Assembly (NCBI RefSeq): GCF_021917145.1
Contig: NC_061061.1
Coordinates: 15,267,484-15,331,483 of the forward strand
Source of the DNA: Hypomesus transpacificus
Taxonomy: Eukaryota; Chordata; Actinopteri; Osmeriformes; Osmeridae
Reading direction: 5' to 3'
DNA length: 64,000 nucleotides
Part shown: piece after piece, positions 1 through 26,108 of the stretch
Layout of the letters: the number at the start of each line of letters is the position of its first letter
Position numbering within the stretch: position 1 is the first letter of the stretch
The notes under the pieces: generated by a model
Databases searched by the model: none
Told to the model about the DNA's origin: nothing
Seen by the model: the letters and a program-made list of their open reading frames with translations, nothing else
Program-made: the position numbers and the translations under genes

Positions 1-2383
1 TCTTTACCCTAGACTCTTAAGGACCCTGACAAAGTCTGTATTTCTCTCTCTCTTTCTCTCTCTCCCTCTCACACACATACACAAATTCACAAGATGGATT
101 AGAGTGCAGGTGCCAAGGTGAAAAGAGTTACATGCAATTTGTATTAGACAACCAACCCCCCTCTCTCTCTGCCTCCCAGATCTCAGACTCATTCATCTGT
201 TCTTTGGTTATGTGAGTCAGGTTGAGTTGCATGAGAGATCCACAGCCTCGGACTAATGTCTGGCCCCAACACACACACACACACACACACATTACCATAC
301 CCTAATTCTGTCTCGTAGCATCACATTTTTGGGTTAATGCCTCTTACAGCTATCATGTCTGCTACAGCCAATGCTGTTGTTATGACAGCCTCACCAATCG
401 GTTTAATTTCAAACACAGGGTTATTCCACAACGTAGGGATTAGTTGATATAATCCTGTGCTCCCCAAAAATATAAAGACCACCACCTGAGGGAAACAATG
501 ACTCTAATACGATGACACAAGCTCACACAGACACAAACACACAAGGCATCCCCCTGTCCTTACACCATGATTTAGGGTGTACATTGTAAACACTTAACTT
601 TACATTGATACACTAAAACCAGTGAATAGACTGGTCAATGTTTAAAACATTTACGAAATAAGTCGGAGCGCTGTTGTATTTGGCAAGCACTCTTTCGGTG
701 TAAAGAACCCTGCAGACACCTCATCTTTGTTCAGGCAACAGTTTAACAAAGGTTTGGTCTGAAAAATATGCAAAATGTGTTTATTTTGGTTGTGGCTGAA
801 TTTCTTTGTTGTGTCAAGTACTTATGATTTACGACATTACAGTCTTCTGTCTTAAAGTAACATCCTCACATTTACCAATCTTACTTAATATGCTGCATGT
901 TTTAATGGAATGAATGAATGTCAAAGTCAACGCAAAATAAGGGGCACAATAAAGGTGAAGGTACAGAATCCAATGTAGACTGACAAGTATGATCTAATGC
1001 TACTTGAAGTGTGAACACAATATAAACATAATTGAATCAGATCGGTGAAGTGTATGTAAAATAACCTGAGGCCATCCTCCGAACCACATTAATGAATGTA
1101 CATTCTAATAATATCTCTCATTATGGTAGCTTAATTTTAGAGTTGATGAGGACAGACATTTACCTGTTATATATTTTCTCATCTGCTATATGCTGATACC
1201 GTCAGAGTCACTACATTGTGTATCAGGGTGTGGGAGGCGTTGTAAGTACAGTATGTGCTGTGTTTAACATATGACATCCTATATATACTACTGTACTCTA
1301 GATTATAGGTCATTGACATACATTCAGAAATAAAGTACATACATACATACAAAGGCACAATGCAATGCCTATGCTTAGCTACTTGGATGGACAGGCATAG
1401 GATATCTGATTACAGATCTATGCTCCAGATGTACAAAATCTTAAAATCGACTTCCCATATGGCGAGGAGGAACCCAAGAACACAGAAAATGTCTTATTTC
1501 TCCTGCCACTCTATCCATCTAGCCCTCCACCTCTCCTTTCTTTGTCCTCCATGCATTGTTTCTGTTATTCCTGGGGCTGGTCTGTCATGTTGCCAACCAG
1601 AGCAGAAGTAAACTGTTTGTACCCCACCCCCCCTCCTCCCTCACCCCATCCTCAAAGCTCTAACCCCCTCAAACATGGGTCTGGCTGCCATTCATTCATC
1701 TCAAACTATTCTAGCCCCTTCTTCCACTCTTCCACCCTACCCACCTTTATTGTTGCTCACCCCAGCCCCACCCCAGCCCCTACACTCCTTACCATCCCTT
1801 CTCTCTTTCCTATTGGACCTGGCAACAATGCTTTCCTCCTCTTTTTTTGCTCTCTCTCTCTCTTTTTCCATCTTTTCACAAAAAAAGCTACTCTGATTCA
1901 GCTTGAGCATCTATTTGCCTTTATCTGCTTAGCAGCCCACACAGTCAGTGGTAGAGAAGGGGCTTAAAAAAATGGTTGCACAGATGGTGAAAGAACAGAC
2001 AGAAATTTAGACAAATCCACACAGATAAATATGCAAACACAACACGCTTACAAACGCAAACACACATGGGTCACTAATTAAAAAATAAACACACACCATC
2101 ATCACCATTTTCTGACTCAACATTTAATTTCTTGGACCAGTTTATCCCCACTTGCAAATTAGCTGTACTCTCAATTAAAACCTGAACTTTGAATATGTTG
2201 ATATTTCACCATCTCTAATAATATATAGATCAAAGCCGGACATTCTGATTAGTTTACTCATTGGGGATGATATTTGCTTGAATAAGTTTAGTTTAGGGAT
2301 GTTACAGGCAAGTGATTCAAACCAGCCTTTACTGTTTCCACTTCCCATAATTGAACATGAAAACCAATGACAGTCTGTCTGAC

Positions 2384-2429
2384 ACCATTTCTGTCTGTCT
2401 GTCTGTCTGTTTTTCTGTCTGACACTATT

Positions 2430-2460
<31 letters not shown>

Positions 2461-2511
2461 TTCTCTATTTATTTCTCTCTCTCGCTTTCTCTCTGTCTCT
2501 CTCTCAAACAC
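2384..2511. repeat. GTCT/CT microsatellite block
   Basis: Runs of GTCT units, interrupted by TTTCTGTCTGACAC, pass into a CT-rich tract. It is a compound simple repeat with no coding signal. Confidence 0.9.
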
Positions 2512-3918
2512 ACACAAACATTCTGGGGTCAGGTAGTCCAGCTGTATAAGTTACACAGACAGTACTCATACATAAACAGTAAGTTGAAAACACCATGGGA
2601 GGAAAAGTGGAGCAGTTGAAGCATGCTGTGATAGAAATGCAGTGGTCAGTAGATCAAAGTCACTTAATACAAAATAAGTTTGATTTCCTTTGGTAGAAGC
2701 ACATAGACATGGAGGATGTTAACTTGCAAAGTTTTCCAAATTAATTCAATTTTAGCTTTGTGTCTTATATCATTCATGCAATTTCAAAACAGAGCATATG
2801 TCTCTGTTGTGAGAACAACCCTTGCCACTGTGGTGCTGTTGAGCTTTTATTCATGTGTAATTTGCAGTTTACTTTGCTGTTGCAGACAGTGACAGACAAA
2901 AGGGATGCAGGTAATTAGGGAGATGGGGCGAAATGGAATTTGTATTTATCCCTTGCCCAGGAGGCAATGGAGCATGAAACTTCAGGTAATAATAGACAGT
3001 TTTTGTATGTATGTGTGTTAGAAATGGAGAGAGTGAGAGAGAGTCAGTGAGAGAAATGTAATGAGGTGCCAAAAATAGAGAGAATGTGTGTGTGTGTGCG
3101 CGTGTGAATGAGAGAGAATGAAAGAGAACTAACAGCATAGGGAGAGATGGCACCGCTCTATTGTCATTGCCCCATCATGTGTTCACAGCTAATGTTGTCT
3201 CACTGAATATCTAGCTGGAGAAACGACAGAACTGAAGGAATCCATGCATGAGCTACCAGAGTTCCTTGGCCCATTAGTGAGCACTGAGAACTCTTGTCTA
3301 CAGCGTTTTTACAGATAATTAGTTAAGCACTTCTTTCCATCACAGGAAAAAGCAAGCAGAATAGCACTCCAAAAGATGCAGTGCAGTCCCATTAAAAAAG
3401 ATTCATTGATTATTGAGCGTTCATACTCTTAGAATAACCTGTTACTACATGGATGAATTACAAAGAACACGTATAAATCACAACAATAGCATGCCATGAG
3501 TGCTAGGAGTCTCAAATTCTGGTATTATACTATGCCAAGTATGTGACTTAGTATGCCTTCTTCAAGCAATCTATATGGCATATTTACAAATAAGTGCTTT
3601 GCGATGCCTCTATTAGAGCTGTGTAGCATGTTGAGCTTTGGCAGCTGCTACTCTACTCAAGCAAGACTGAATATTCTATAATCACTCTCTCTCTCACTGC
3701 AGTGTAAAGTTAAAAACAAGGTTAGATGGGTTCATTGTAAGTAGGTGAGTACGTTTATTATCACTGCTGAAAGCACGACTAATTGCTCTTGGTTTTGAAA
3801 CAGGGGACTGAGTGGTACACTTAATAGGAATTCTGAAGCCAACAACTCATGAAAATACAAGATTTAATAATTTTTTACCTCAAATAATTTATTTTACTAC
3901 TATTTGGAAATTAGAAAG

Positions 3919-3919
<1 letters not shown>

Positions 3920-3997
<78 letters not shown>
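3920..3997. repeat. (TA)n microsatellite, ~78 bp
   Basis: This is an uninterrupted alternating TA tract of about 39 units in intergenic DNA. Long TA tracts extrude cruciforms and are unstable. The tyrosine-isoleucine peptide read through it is an artefact. Confidence 0.97.
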
Positions 3998-3999
<2 letters not shown>

Positions 4000-6905
4000 T
4001 TTATGTTTATAAGTAAAATAACCTAAAATCATAATTGTACACATCAGTAAGTGCATCTTGAATTATGGTTACCTGCCGGGGTTCAGCTTTGACGTGAGGA
4101 GTGGGACGGCACTTAGAAGCAGGTCGAGGTTTGTGTGTCTCCTTCAGCCATCACCTCCTCTGGCAGTGTGAACCACTGCCCTACTTTAGCACCCTCCATT
4201 TTTAATGAGCCCTCCAGTTCTCCCCTCAATGAGCGCTTACTGTATGAGACAGAAACATATCAGACAGGACGACAAAGACAAACACATTCATGCATTCACA
4301 AACATACCAACGCTCAGACTGTTCTCTGACTGACCACCGAAGGACTGTGCCCTTCTACTCCTCGATTACCTACTGTAGTTTCTATATGCACTGTTTGTAC
4401 ATTAAATGAATTACATCAACAAAATTAATAAAATGTAGTGTATAATATGCGCACACAATTGTTTATACATTTTTTTATTACATTCCTATTTTTATGTATT
4501 GTTGTGGTGCTCAATTGCTGCTCCCCATTTCTTCAAAACTGCCAGTGCCTAACATAAACTGTGACACAAAATGGTTGCCATGGATCACCACCACTGTGGG
4601 TGTATTTAAATGCAGAACGATCGCAGCACCAAACCACAGCCTTGTGACTCTAACCTGCGTGATAGATTGACTGTTGTTTCACTGCTTCTACTGATGGAAG
4701 ACATCCCCATGGAAACCTTCTTCGATAAAGGGCATGGGCCCTTTATGGCTCTGCCAGAAATAAAAGCAACCTGGAACACAGCAGTGTGCATCTCCAACTG
4801 TCAATGTTGGATTCATTGTTCTCTTATTCAACATTGAGCTGAGGGAATTTTCTTTATGTTGATTATAGTTTTTTTCATTCTGTCATACCTTGTCTCAGTT
4901 TCTCCAAGCATATAATTACTTTTACACACTAGAGAAAACTAATAAATGTTCAGGTGGGTATCAAAGTTAGTCTTTATAGCTTCCCTAGGGCTTAATGTAC
5001 AGGTAAATGCAGACACAAATCCTCATTTGTTATCATTTGTGTAGGTTTCAATAACAGCCACTTCGAACAGCCATTATGGTCAGTGTTTCCGTTGATGTAG
5101 AATAATCTTTTACTCAGTGTGCTAACGTACACGTCTTACTTGATAACAGGGTATTCAAGCTAATTACTTGGTCTGAAACACTTTCACACAACAAATGGAC
5201 GAAAAATATATGAGGAAGTAGGACAGAATAGCGTAACACCGATATAACGGAGAAATAGGAGGCAGAGAGCCAGAAACCAAAGACAGAGCCAGAACAGGTG
5301 AGCTAAAAGTCAAGGTGAGTACCACGCGAGATATGAGAGTGGGAGAGCATGAAGGAGAGCGAACGCTTGACTTGCCGAGTGTAAAGCTCATCGGTCGTGG
5401 CAGAATCGGCACAGCTGTGGGAGGCAAGGTGTTAATTATGAAACATCTGTACAAACTCAGGGTCTCTCAGCTCCGCAGCCCGTCAGGATACTATACGGTT
5501 GGCTTTCTTTCACAGCTGAGGTGGGAGAGGAACACTGCGACAGCGAGGGGAGGACAAAAAGAGGCAGAATAGGAGTGCAGGATGTGAAAATGATAAATCG
5601 GAACAATTCCAAGGGAGCTTTCAACCACTTGCAGCAGTAGGAGGGCAGATGTAGAAAAGGAGGGAAGCGAATGATGAACAAAGAGATGAAAGGAGACTTA
5701 TGAAGGGTGAGGGGGGTCAGGACAATGTTTAAACATGACAATACATTTTGTATTCAGACTAAATTCTTAGTGTTCTTTGCTTACTATTCGATAATTATCT
5801 TCTCTCATGTCAGTCATTCAGACAGCTGCCAATGCCAGAAACAGAATTAAGAGTGTAATATACTTAAGCATTCTTTTTTTTAGCACATTGAGCAGTTCAT
5901 CCTTTATGAATATCTTAACTAGAACCAGAAGGGCAAAATACACACACAAACTTATAACCCTAAAGCATGAGTTACGCAAATGACAGGATACATTTGTAAA
6001 TAGATGCTCTGTCATCCTTTTGACCAACTCATCACTTATACGTTTACTTGAGAAAAAGATGTGCCTAGTTGGCACATAATCGAAAGTTGGCACCTCTGCC
6101 AGCAACCCCCTCCCACATCTACTCTGTTCCACCAAGAAAATAATCACCCCCCCCCCTCATCCCTCTCAATAACATCTTTATGGTCAATCTCCCTGTGCAG
6201 AGAAATCCCCTCCTCTGGCCAGATTACATTGCTGCCTGCTGGGGATTAGGGATTAAATTACATCAGGAAGCTGTTTTTCCTCATAATATTTTTTCTTCTG
6301 TGTGCATATACTGTACAAATGCTTCCCCAGAGTTGGTACAGGTAAGACAGCAAAACAAACTGACAAACAGCTCCTCTTGTTAGTCTCTCATCTTTAAGTG
6401 TTCGGACAAAGAGAACAGTTGTTTCATATGTTAAATTATTCTGAATATGTAATTAGTTATGATGTGTGCTTTTTAAAACCGCTTTGACAAAGGGACATTT
6501 AGTACCATGACAGATTTCAAGCACAGGCAACATTGCATTCTGTCAATTATTGGGTTACGTATTTGACAAGTTACAAATTAAAAGTTGTTTGTATATTGCA
6601 TAGGTATGGCTTAAAGGGCTAATCATTCAAAATAATGTTTTTGTAAAAGTATTCTTAATCCCTAAACAAAGGACCCAGCAGACAAGTAATCCCTCTCTCT
6701 ACAGACGCAGCATTTTAGGTGAAGCAAGACAATAGAAATTCCTAGTCAATGTTTACAGGTACACCCCTAATGCCATACCACATTTGCATGTGTAAATAAG
6801 TTACAACTATTGCCACTTGTCAGATGGATTGCTTTCTCTCCCTCTCTTAAAACCAGTACATAAGACAATCAATCAAACACTTCTTCATACAAAAAAAAAA
6901 AACAG

Positions 6906-6911
6906 TTTATT
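6906..6911 (-). terminator. Candidate smarcc1 polyadenylation signal
   Basis: The minus strand reads AATAAA here and is followed downstream by a T12 run (plus-strand A run 6891-6902), a classic signal plus U-rich layout. This would give smarcc1 a 3' UTR of about 1.8 kb. A second AATAAA on the minus strand at 7017-7022 is an alternative. This is inferred from sequence only. Confidence 0.5.
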
Positions 6912-8701
6912 AGACATTGTTCAGGTCTAAGTACCAACAGACCTGATCAAAATAAAAATAAACAAAATACAATGCTACAAACTTCCAAGAACAAAGATAA
7001 CTCGATCTACACAAAGTTTATTCTTAAAAATACATTATTGTAACACAAAAAGTAGCCATAAAAGATATATGTAAGGGGAAAGGAAAGAAGAGGAGGGGGT
7101 CCCATTGGTGGTGTGATATAACAGCCTGGAAAGATTGAGTGAGGAAGTGTGTGAATGTGAATGAGGGGGGGGGCATGTGTATTATACTTCTGAAAGAGTT
7201 GATATTCTACCTGAAGGAATGGGGATGAGAGGGACAACAGCGATGCAGCAGTCATGTGGGCAAGAAAAAAAAAAAAAGGAAGAGAGGCATACTAGAGGTA
7301 GCGAAAGGGTGCTTTGAGAGGTAGCAGAGAGCAAGGGGATGGGGTATCTAGGAGATACCCAGCAGACAAACAAAGAGGAGATACAAAGAGGTAGCAGAGA
7401 AGAGCGATACTAACAGTACTAGCGGATATAGGTGGGGGGGGGGGGGGGGGGGGGGGGGAGTGTACTGGAGAAGGAGGAGGTGTGTTTGTGGGGGAGAGGG
7501 GGGTTTAGAGGTGATGCGAGGTAGCACTAGGCGGGGGAAGGGGACTACGTTAACAGCACCTAAAACAGCTAGAAGCCCACTCCACCAAAGAATAGCACAG
7601 TTTCTCATTTATCACCACAAGTCTAGCTCTCTAAAAGGCTGCATGAAGGTCAGAGGGAGATCTCTGTAGGTGTATAGTCTCCAGTGCATCGGAGGAGCGT
7701 CCAGCGAAGCTTATTTTTGTGTAAGCCTCCAGTGAAGTTCAACGGCTAGGAGTTTGTGTGTGTTCAAGTGTGTGTTGAAGTGTGCACGCGTTACGCCTGG
7801 CTGGCAGTTTGAGTTATGGGTTTCTGGGTGCCCCCCCCAATTGATCGGTGGCCTGACAAGTGATTTTAGGGGCAAGGGGGCTGGGCAGCAGGGCGAACAG
7901 TCATCAAACTTCCTTGTCTGTCGTAAGCAAGTAAGTAGACACTCCCAACATACACACACACACAAACACATCCCTTCAGTGTATAGTACAGGGGCAAAGT
8001 GGAGAGGTAGATTCTCAGTGAGACAAGTGGTGTGTGTGAGAGTAGTTGGATCCCCTCTGTGTGCATGTGTAAAAGCGCTAGCTCCATGCAGTTGCCAAAC
8101 ATGCACGTCCCTGAAATGCTTAATAGCCCTCAAATCGAATTTGCTCCCCCTGGTGTTCCATTAGGGGAAAGGCAAAGAGGGGCACCAGAGAGAAACATGT
8201 TTGTGTGCGTGTGTGTGTGTGTGTGTGCGCACTACTGAGAAAGAAAAGGCTACAGTGTAATTCTAAAGAGATATAATAGAAGGGGAGCAGTAAGAAAGAG
8301 AGAGGTTCCTAATCCCTCCCTTGAATGGCTTCCCAATTATTTTAAACTGAGAAGAATGCTATATATGCTCAAGTACATGAGCGGTAGGAGCCTGATGTAA
8401 AATATGGGCTGCAAACCCAGACCTTCCCCCGAAAGAGATGAAAAAACAGTGTTTGTACTAGACAAGGGGAACCAGAGTCACACAGCCCCCTCGCAGCTGT
8501 GCCCTGAGTGTGTGTGTGTGTGTGTGTTCGTAAAAAAAGAATATGGTGAGTTTTCTTGCGTGAAAGTTTGGGACACCCTTGCCTTGAGCCCTGAGTGTGT
8601 GCGCGCGTGTGGTTGGGAAGGGGGGGTGGGGTGTTGAGAGAACAGCCAGCCAATAGAAAAGGCCATCAATAGGGGAAGATAATTTTAAGTGTGTGTGTGT
8701 G

Positions 8702-8734
<33 letters not shown>

Positions 8735-8736
8735 CC
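6912..8736 (-). other. smarcc1: Probable smarcc1 3' untranslated region
   Basis: This stretch lies between the smarcc1 stop codon (8737-8739) and the candidate poly(A) signals. It has no convincing coding exon. It carries several simple repeats: poly-G 7434-7458, CA/GT near 7950-7975, 8206-8228, 8508-8527 and 8689-8733. The GT tract starts only a few bases past the stop. The extent is inferred. Confidence 0.5.
7434..7458. repeat. Poly-G tract, 25 bp
   Basis: Uninterrupted G run on the plus strand (C on the smarcc1 sense strand), inside the presumed 3' UTR. Confidence 0.95.
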
Positions 8737-22337
<13,601 letters not shown>

Positions 22338-22341
<4 letters not shown>

Positions 22342-23342
22342 TGTTTCTTGTCCGCTGCCTTTTCTCTCTCCTCCAACGCGTCACTCACCAGGCAAGTTTT
22401 CGAAATGAAATTGCGCAGCCGCAGTAAACTTGGACGTTAATGAGAAGTCTCGCGATATGAACATGCACTTAGGGAATAGGAGTCGGGAGGGATTTTAGTG
22501 GGATTTAGGAGGTTTATTATATTTAGGGCATTTTTACACAGGTGTAATCTATGTTCAGAGTGCATATACTGTATGTTATGTTATGCCAGGTTGCTTTGCC
22601 TTGCTTTGAGTGCCCAGACTGACTTTGTGTTGTTCTGTGCATCTGACAGTAAAATACTTGAACTTTATCAGCTCTGACTCCCGGAAATAAATTGTGATTC
22701 TCCTCTCCAATATTCTCGGAAACACAAAAGTAAATGTACAACATTCAGTGAGTTTGATACAGGTTTGGCCCCTGCCAGTTACATATGTCAGGTGCAACTT
22801 AATCCTTGTGTATCACCATGATTTATTTTTCTAAATATATTTCCTTGTTGCCAAGTTATTCATTATTCTACTAGTTGTGATCTGTTAAGGTAAAAAAAGT
22901 ATTACTGGTAGTGATAGGTGCAATAAGTGTACCGTATCTTTACACGTGTACATGTTTATCGTTGTTCTACTGATAACTTGGAAAGCTGTAAAATGTACCT
23001 CGTTGAGATTCAAAGTTTACATCCACAGTTCACATTCAGCTGTTCGCGTCTGCATCTTAAATTTTCTCTGTCAGAAGGTAAGCATATTTGGAACAAGGTG
23101 GCAAAACGTTATTATTATAATTAGAATATAGCCAAGATGTCCTGATATAATAAATAGAGACTGAACTGTTCTAGTTTTGTCCAATTTTTCTGAAACTTTG
23201 AATAAGAAAAGTTGTTCAATGTTGCTTGATTGCAAAGAAGTAGGGTTGGATAAAGTGATCATGAAAGTATATCATTCACATAATACCCCTTATACACAGT
23301 CTTTGTTTACATAATTTCTTCAAGATTGGTGTCCTCTCCAGA
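22338..23342. promoter_or_regulatory. Shared smarcc1 / F-type lectin upstream region
   Basis: About 1 kb separates the divergent ATGs of smarcc1 (22341, minus) and lectin copy 1 (23343, plus), so promoter elements of both must lie here or overlap. GCCGCAGTAAACTTGGACG and CTCGCGATATGAA near 22420-22460 are the GC-rich part, as expected for a housekeeping promoter. A donor-like GAAG|GTAAGC at 23076-23083 may end a non-coding lectin exon. The whole region is repeated at 26109-27112. No TATA box is assigned. Confidence 0.5.
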
Positions 23343-25083
23343 ATGTTGAAAGAAACAGCAGTCTTATTTTTGTTGGCTTTTCCTTGGATGTCATTTGGTG
23401 CCCTAGCTCCAAGTAAGCAGACAGTTATACTTTAATATTAAACTATAAATGTTTGACTCATTCTTAGAATGAGGGTTTAGATGGAGCCACACTTAAAAAT
23501 GTTTTCGGTTTCATGTGTATCGGTGTAGGCTACTTACACAGATCATTTTTTACAGAGAATCTTGCCTTGCGTGGAAAAGCCACTCAGTCAAACCTCATAG
23601 ATAATCCATACTCTGGCTACAGTGATGCAAACAATGCCATTGATGGGAATCGCAATCCAAATTTCTATGAGGGGTCTTGCACTGCTACTGACACTCAGAC
23701 CAATCCCTGGTGGAGAGTTGATCTGCTGGACACATTCATAATCACCTCTGTCACCATCACTAATAGAGGGGATGCTGTTCCTGAAAGGATCAATGGTGCT
23801 GAGGTCCATATTGGAAAATTCATACTGAACGATGCTTTTAACACTTTGTAAGACATTTTATTTTAAGATTTTACACTTTGGACTTTGTTAGTGTTGATAC
23901 AACTATTGTTTTTGACATTGTAATGTGCGACTTTATCTTTATCTTAATTGGAGCTATGTTTTTCAGCGATTATTTCTCAACAACCGTGGTATATTAGTTA
24001 TACATTTAACTCTAAATGTCTTTAGTGTTCATTCTCAAATGTTATATATTATACCACTAGTCACATTACTTATATATACACCTGTGATCATTTACTCAGC
24101 TTGATCTCACTTCTGGAAAAAACTAAATCTTCTCAGGGCTGGGGTCATTCCCTCTATATCAGCTGGAAGTTCTCTCACACTGAAATGGGCCAAAGGTGTG
24201 GAGGGACGTTATGTGACCGTGCGTCTTCCTGGGAGTGGAAGACTTCTTACACTCTGTGAAGTAGAGGTTTATGGGTATCCTCCTCCAACTGGTATATCAA
24301 AGCCCTCCTTTATTCCTGATCATTTTGAATGCAGTTTGTTGGTCATAAATATCCCAGGCAATTGAGGCAATTTATTGCTTGTCAGATTAAAATTACAGGT
24401 GATGTTAGATTTTAACTAAACTAATCATACAATCTTTGATTATTGTATGTAGTATGGTCTAAGCAAATAAATGGATAAAGACTCAAAGTAAATGCTTTTT
24501 TCTACCCTGAAGAAAATGTAGCCATAGCAGGAAAAGCTACACAGTCCTCTGTGCATGGCAGTGGGTTTGCCAACAACGCCATTGATGGCAACAGGAATGG
24601 TGTGTACGAAGACGGGTCTTGCACTCACACTAAAGCTACAATCAATCCCTGGTGGAGGGTAGACCTCCTGAAGACCTACAGAGTGTTCTCCGTCACCGTC
24701 ACAAATACAGTTAACAGTGTCCCGGAAAGACTTAATGGAGCTGAGATCCGCATTGGACATTCCCTTGACGGCAATGGAATCAATAATCCCAGGTGAATTT
24801 TGGGAGGTTGAGTTCTTGAATGTCAACGCATTACAGTCTACTCTACACATGACTTGATTGACTATGAAAGCAACATGCTGTGTGAGGCATTTACACCATT
24901 AAGATATGCTTACATATCTTTCTTGTTTTCAGATGTGCAGTGATATCTTCTATTCCAGCTGGATTTTCTGAGACATTCCAGTGTAATGGGATGGAGGGCC
25001 GTTTTGTCGTTATTGTCATTCCAGGAAGAGCGGAGTACCTTACTCTGTGTGAGGTAGAGGTGAAAGGTTCCCCTCTTGACTAA
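23343..25083 (+). CDS. Tandem-domain F-type lectin (fucolectin), copy 1
   Basis: Secreted carbohydrate-binding protein of the eel-fucolectin family, usually acting in innate recognition of fucosylated glycans. Exons 23343-23412, 23556-23847, 24137-24291, 24513-24792, 24933-25083 give 948 nt and 315 aa. The signal peptide is MLKETAVLFLLAFPWMSFGA. Two F-type domains follow (~24-172 and 173-313). Each starts NLALRGKATQS or NVAIAGKATQS, then has AIDGNRN, GSCT, NPWWRVDLL and a closing LTLCEVEV. Each domain is built from one long and one short exon, so the introns show an old internal duplication. Domain 1 has Arg94, Asp96 and Arg101 but Ala67 where eel lectin has His52. Domain 2 has His211 and Arg245 but Thr238 and Asn240. 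The poly(A) signal AATAAA is at 25340. Binding specificity is unproven. Confidence 0.95.
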
Positions 25084-25339
25084 AACATTAATTAAAATCT
25101 GCTGAAGGACTGTGGTGAGACAGTGTAGACAGAGGATTCAGATGAGAGTTTAAACTCAAACAAAAAAAGTTAAAAGTAAACATCACTGAATGCTGTTGTA
25201 AACCATGATCTGAAAAGAAGAAGCAAAAACCAATCGCAACCCAATAACCTAATTTTTCAGCCAAATTCATGGTAAAATCCTTTTTCTTCTTCTTTAAATT
25301 CACAGTGTCAATATGATTATGTAAATGAATTGTTTGCTC

Positions 25340-25345
25340 AATAAA
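25340..25345 (+). terminator. Poly(A) signal, lectin copy 1
   Basis: AATAAA lies 257 nt past the stop codon and is followed by a GT-rich stretch (TTGTTGCAATGTTCTAAGTTG is split by other bases). The same hexamer is at 29110 in copy 2. Confidence 0.7.
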
Positions 25346-25634
25346 TCTAACTTGTTGCAATGTTCTAAGTTGTTTTAGGCTACGTGTTGTGGTCTGACAG
25401 AATGAATATCTTTAGCTGGACTATAAAACAGTATTCAGAGTCCATCAACTTTCATCACAGTTCAATAGTCCTTTGTCACATGACGAAATAAAAACCCTCA
25501 TAAATCCAGCATCTTACAGTATGAATAATAATTCACTAAATCAAATATGAACTTGTATGTATTCGGAATTACAAAAAACTGTTGTTAATGTTGCAACTCA
25601 TGAACATTTATTTAAATGAATTAGCAGCGATACC

Positions 25635-26105
25635 TATGGAGGACCAAACCTGCCAAAATCAAAAATAAATGAATAAATAAATAAATGTATAAATAAATGT
25701 ACTTATACATAAAAAAATTTAAATATATAAAAATAAATGTATGAAAAAATATTAATTACGTATTTATTTATTTACATGGCCATTTATTTCTGTATTTATT
25801 TATTTTTGTATTTATTTATTTTTGTGTACATTTATTTCTGTATTTATTTATTTATGTGTACATTTATTTCTGTATTTCCTTGTCCTTAAGCTAATGAGGT
25901 AAGCTGTCAATCAATGTATGTCACGGTGTCACCTTAACCCCATTGGTTGATTGGTATCAGAGTGCGAAGATGGACTTTCCATGCCTGGGGTTGCTATGAA
26001 TACCTTAGTAAACAAAAGACTGCACACACGCAACAGATAGCCAGAGATTTGATAGTTTTGGCTAGCTAACCTTGCTAAAAAAAGTGCTAGTCAAAACTAT
26101 CAAAT
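25635..26105. mobile_element. Truncated palindromic element (left arm and loop)
   Basis: This is identical to 29405-29875 except one base (25719 T, 29489 G). It keeps the left terminus, the whole left arm, the loop and only the first ~14 nt of the right arm (CAAAACTATCAAAT), where the duplication junction cuts it. The GATACC target-site copy precedes it at 25629-25634; there is none on the right. Confidence 0.92.
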
Positions 26106-26108
26106 TGT

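Larger units (their letters stand above)
1..6900. other. Intergenic DNA, no gene recognised
   Basis: No open stretch here has splice sites, domain motifs or composition that I would call a gene. The longer frames come from simple repeats (CT, GACA, TA) or AT-rich DNA. Simple repeats seen include a CT/CA run near 40-80, CA near 269-291, GACA/CT at 2384-2511, GA/GT near 3020-3125 and TA at 3920-3997. It lies beyond the 3' end of smarcc1. A non-coding exon or conserved enhancer could be present and would not be visible without alignment. Confidence 0.6.

Noticed and set aside
3900..4012. Open frame through the TA repeat giving a Tyr-Ile polymer
   Set aside because: It is a product of the microsatellite, with no splice context or codon bias.
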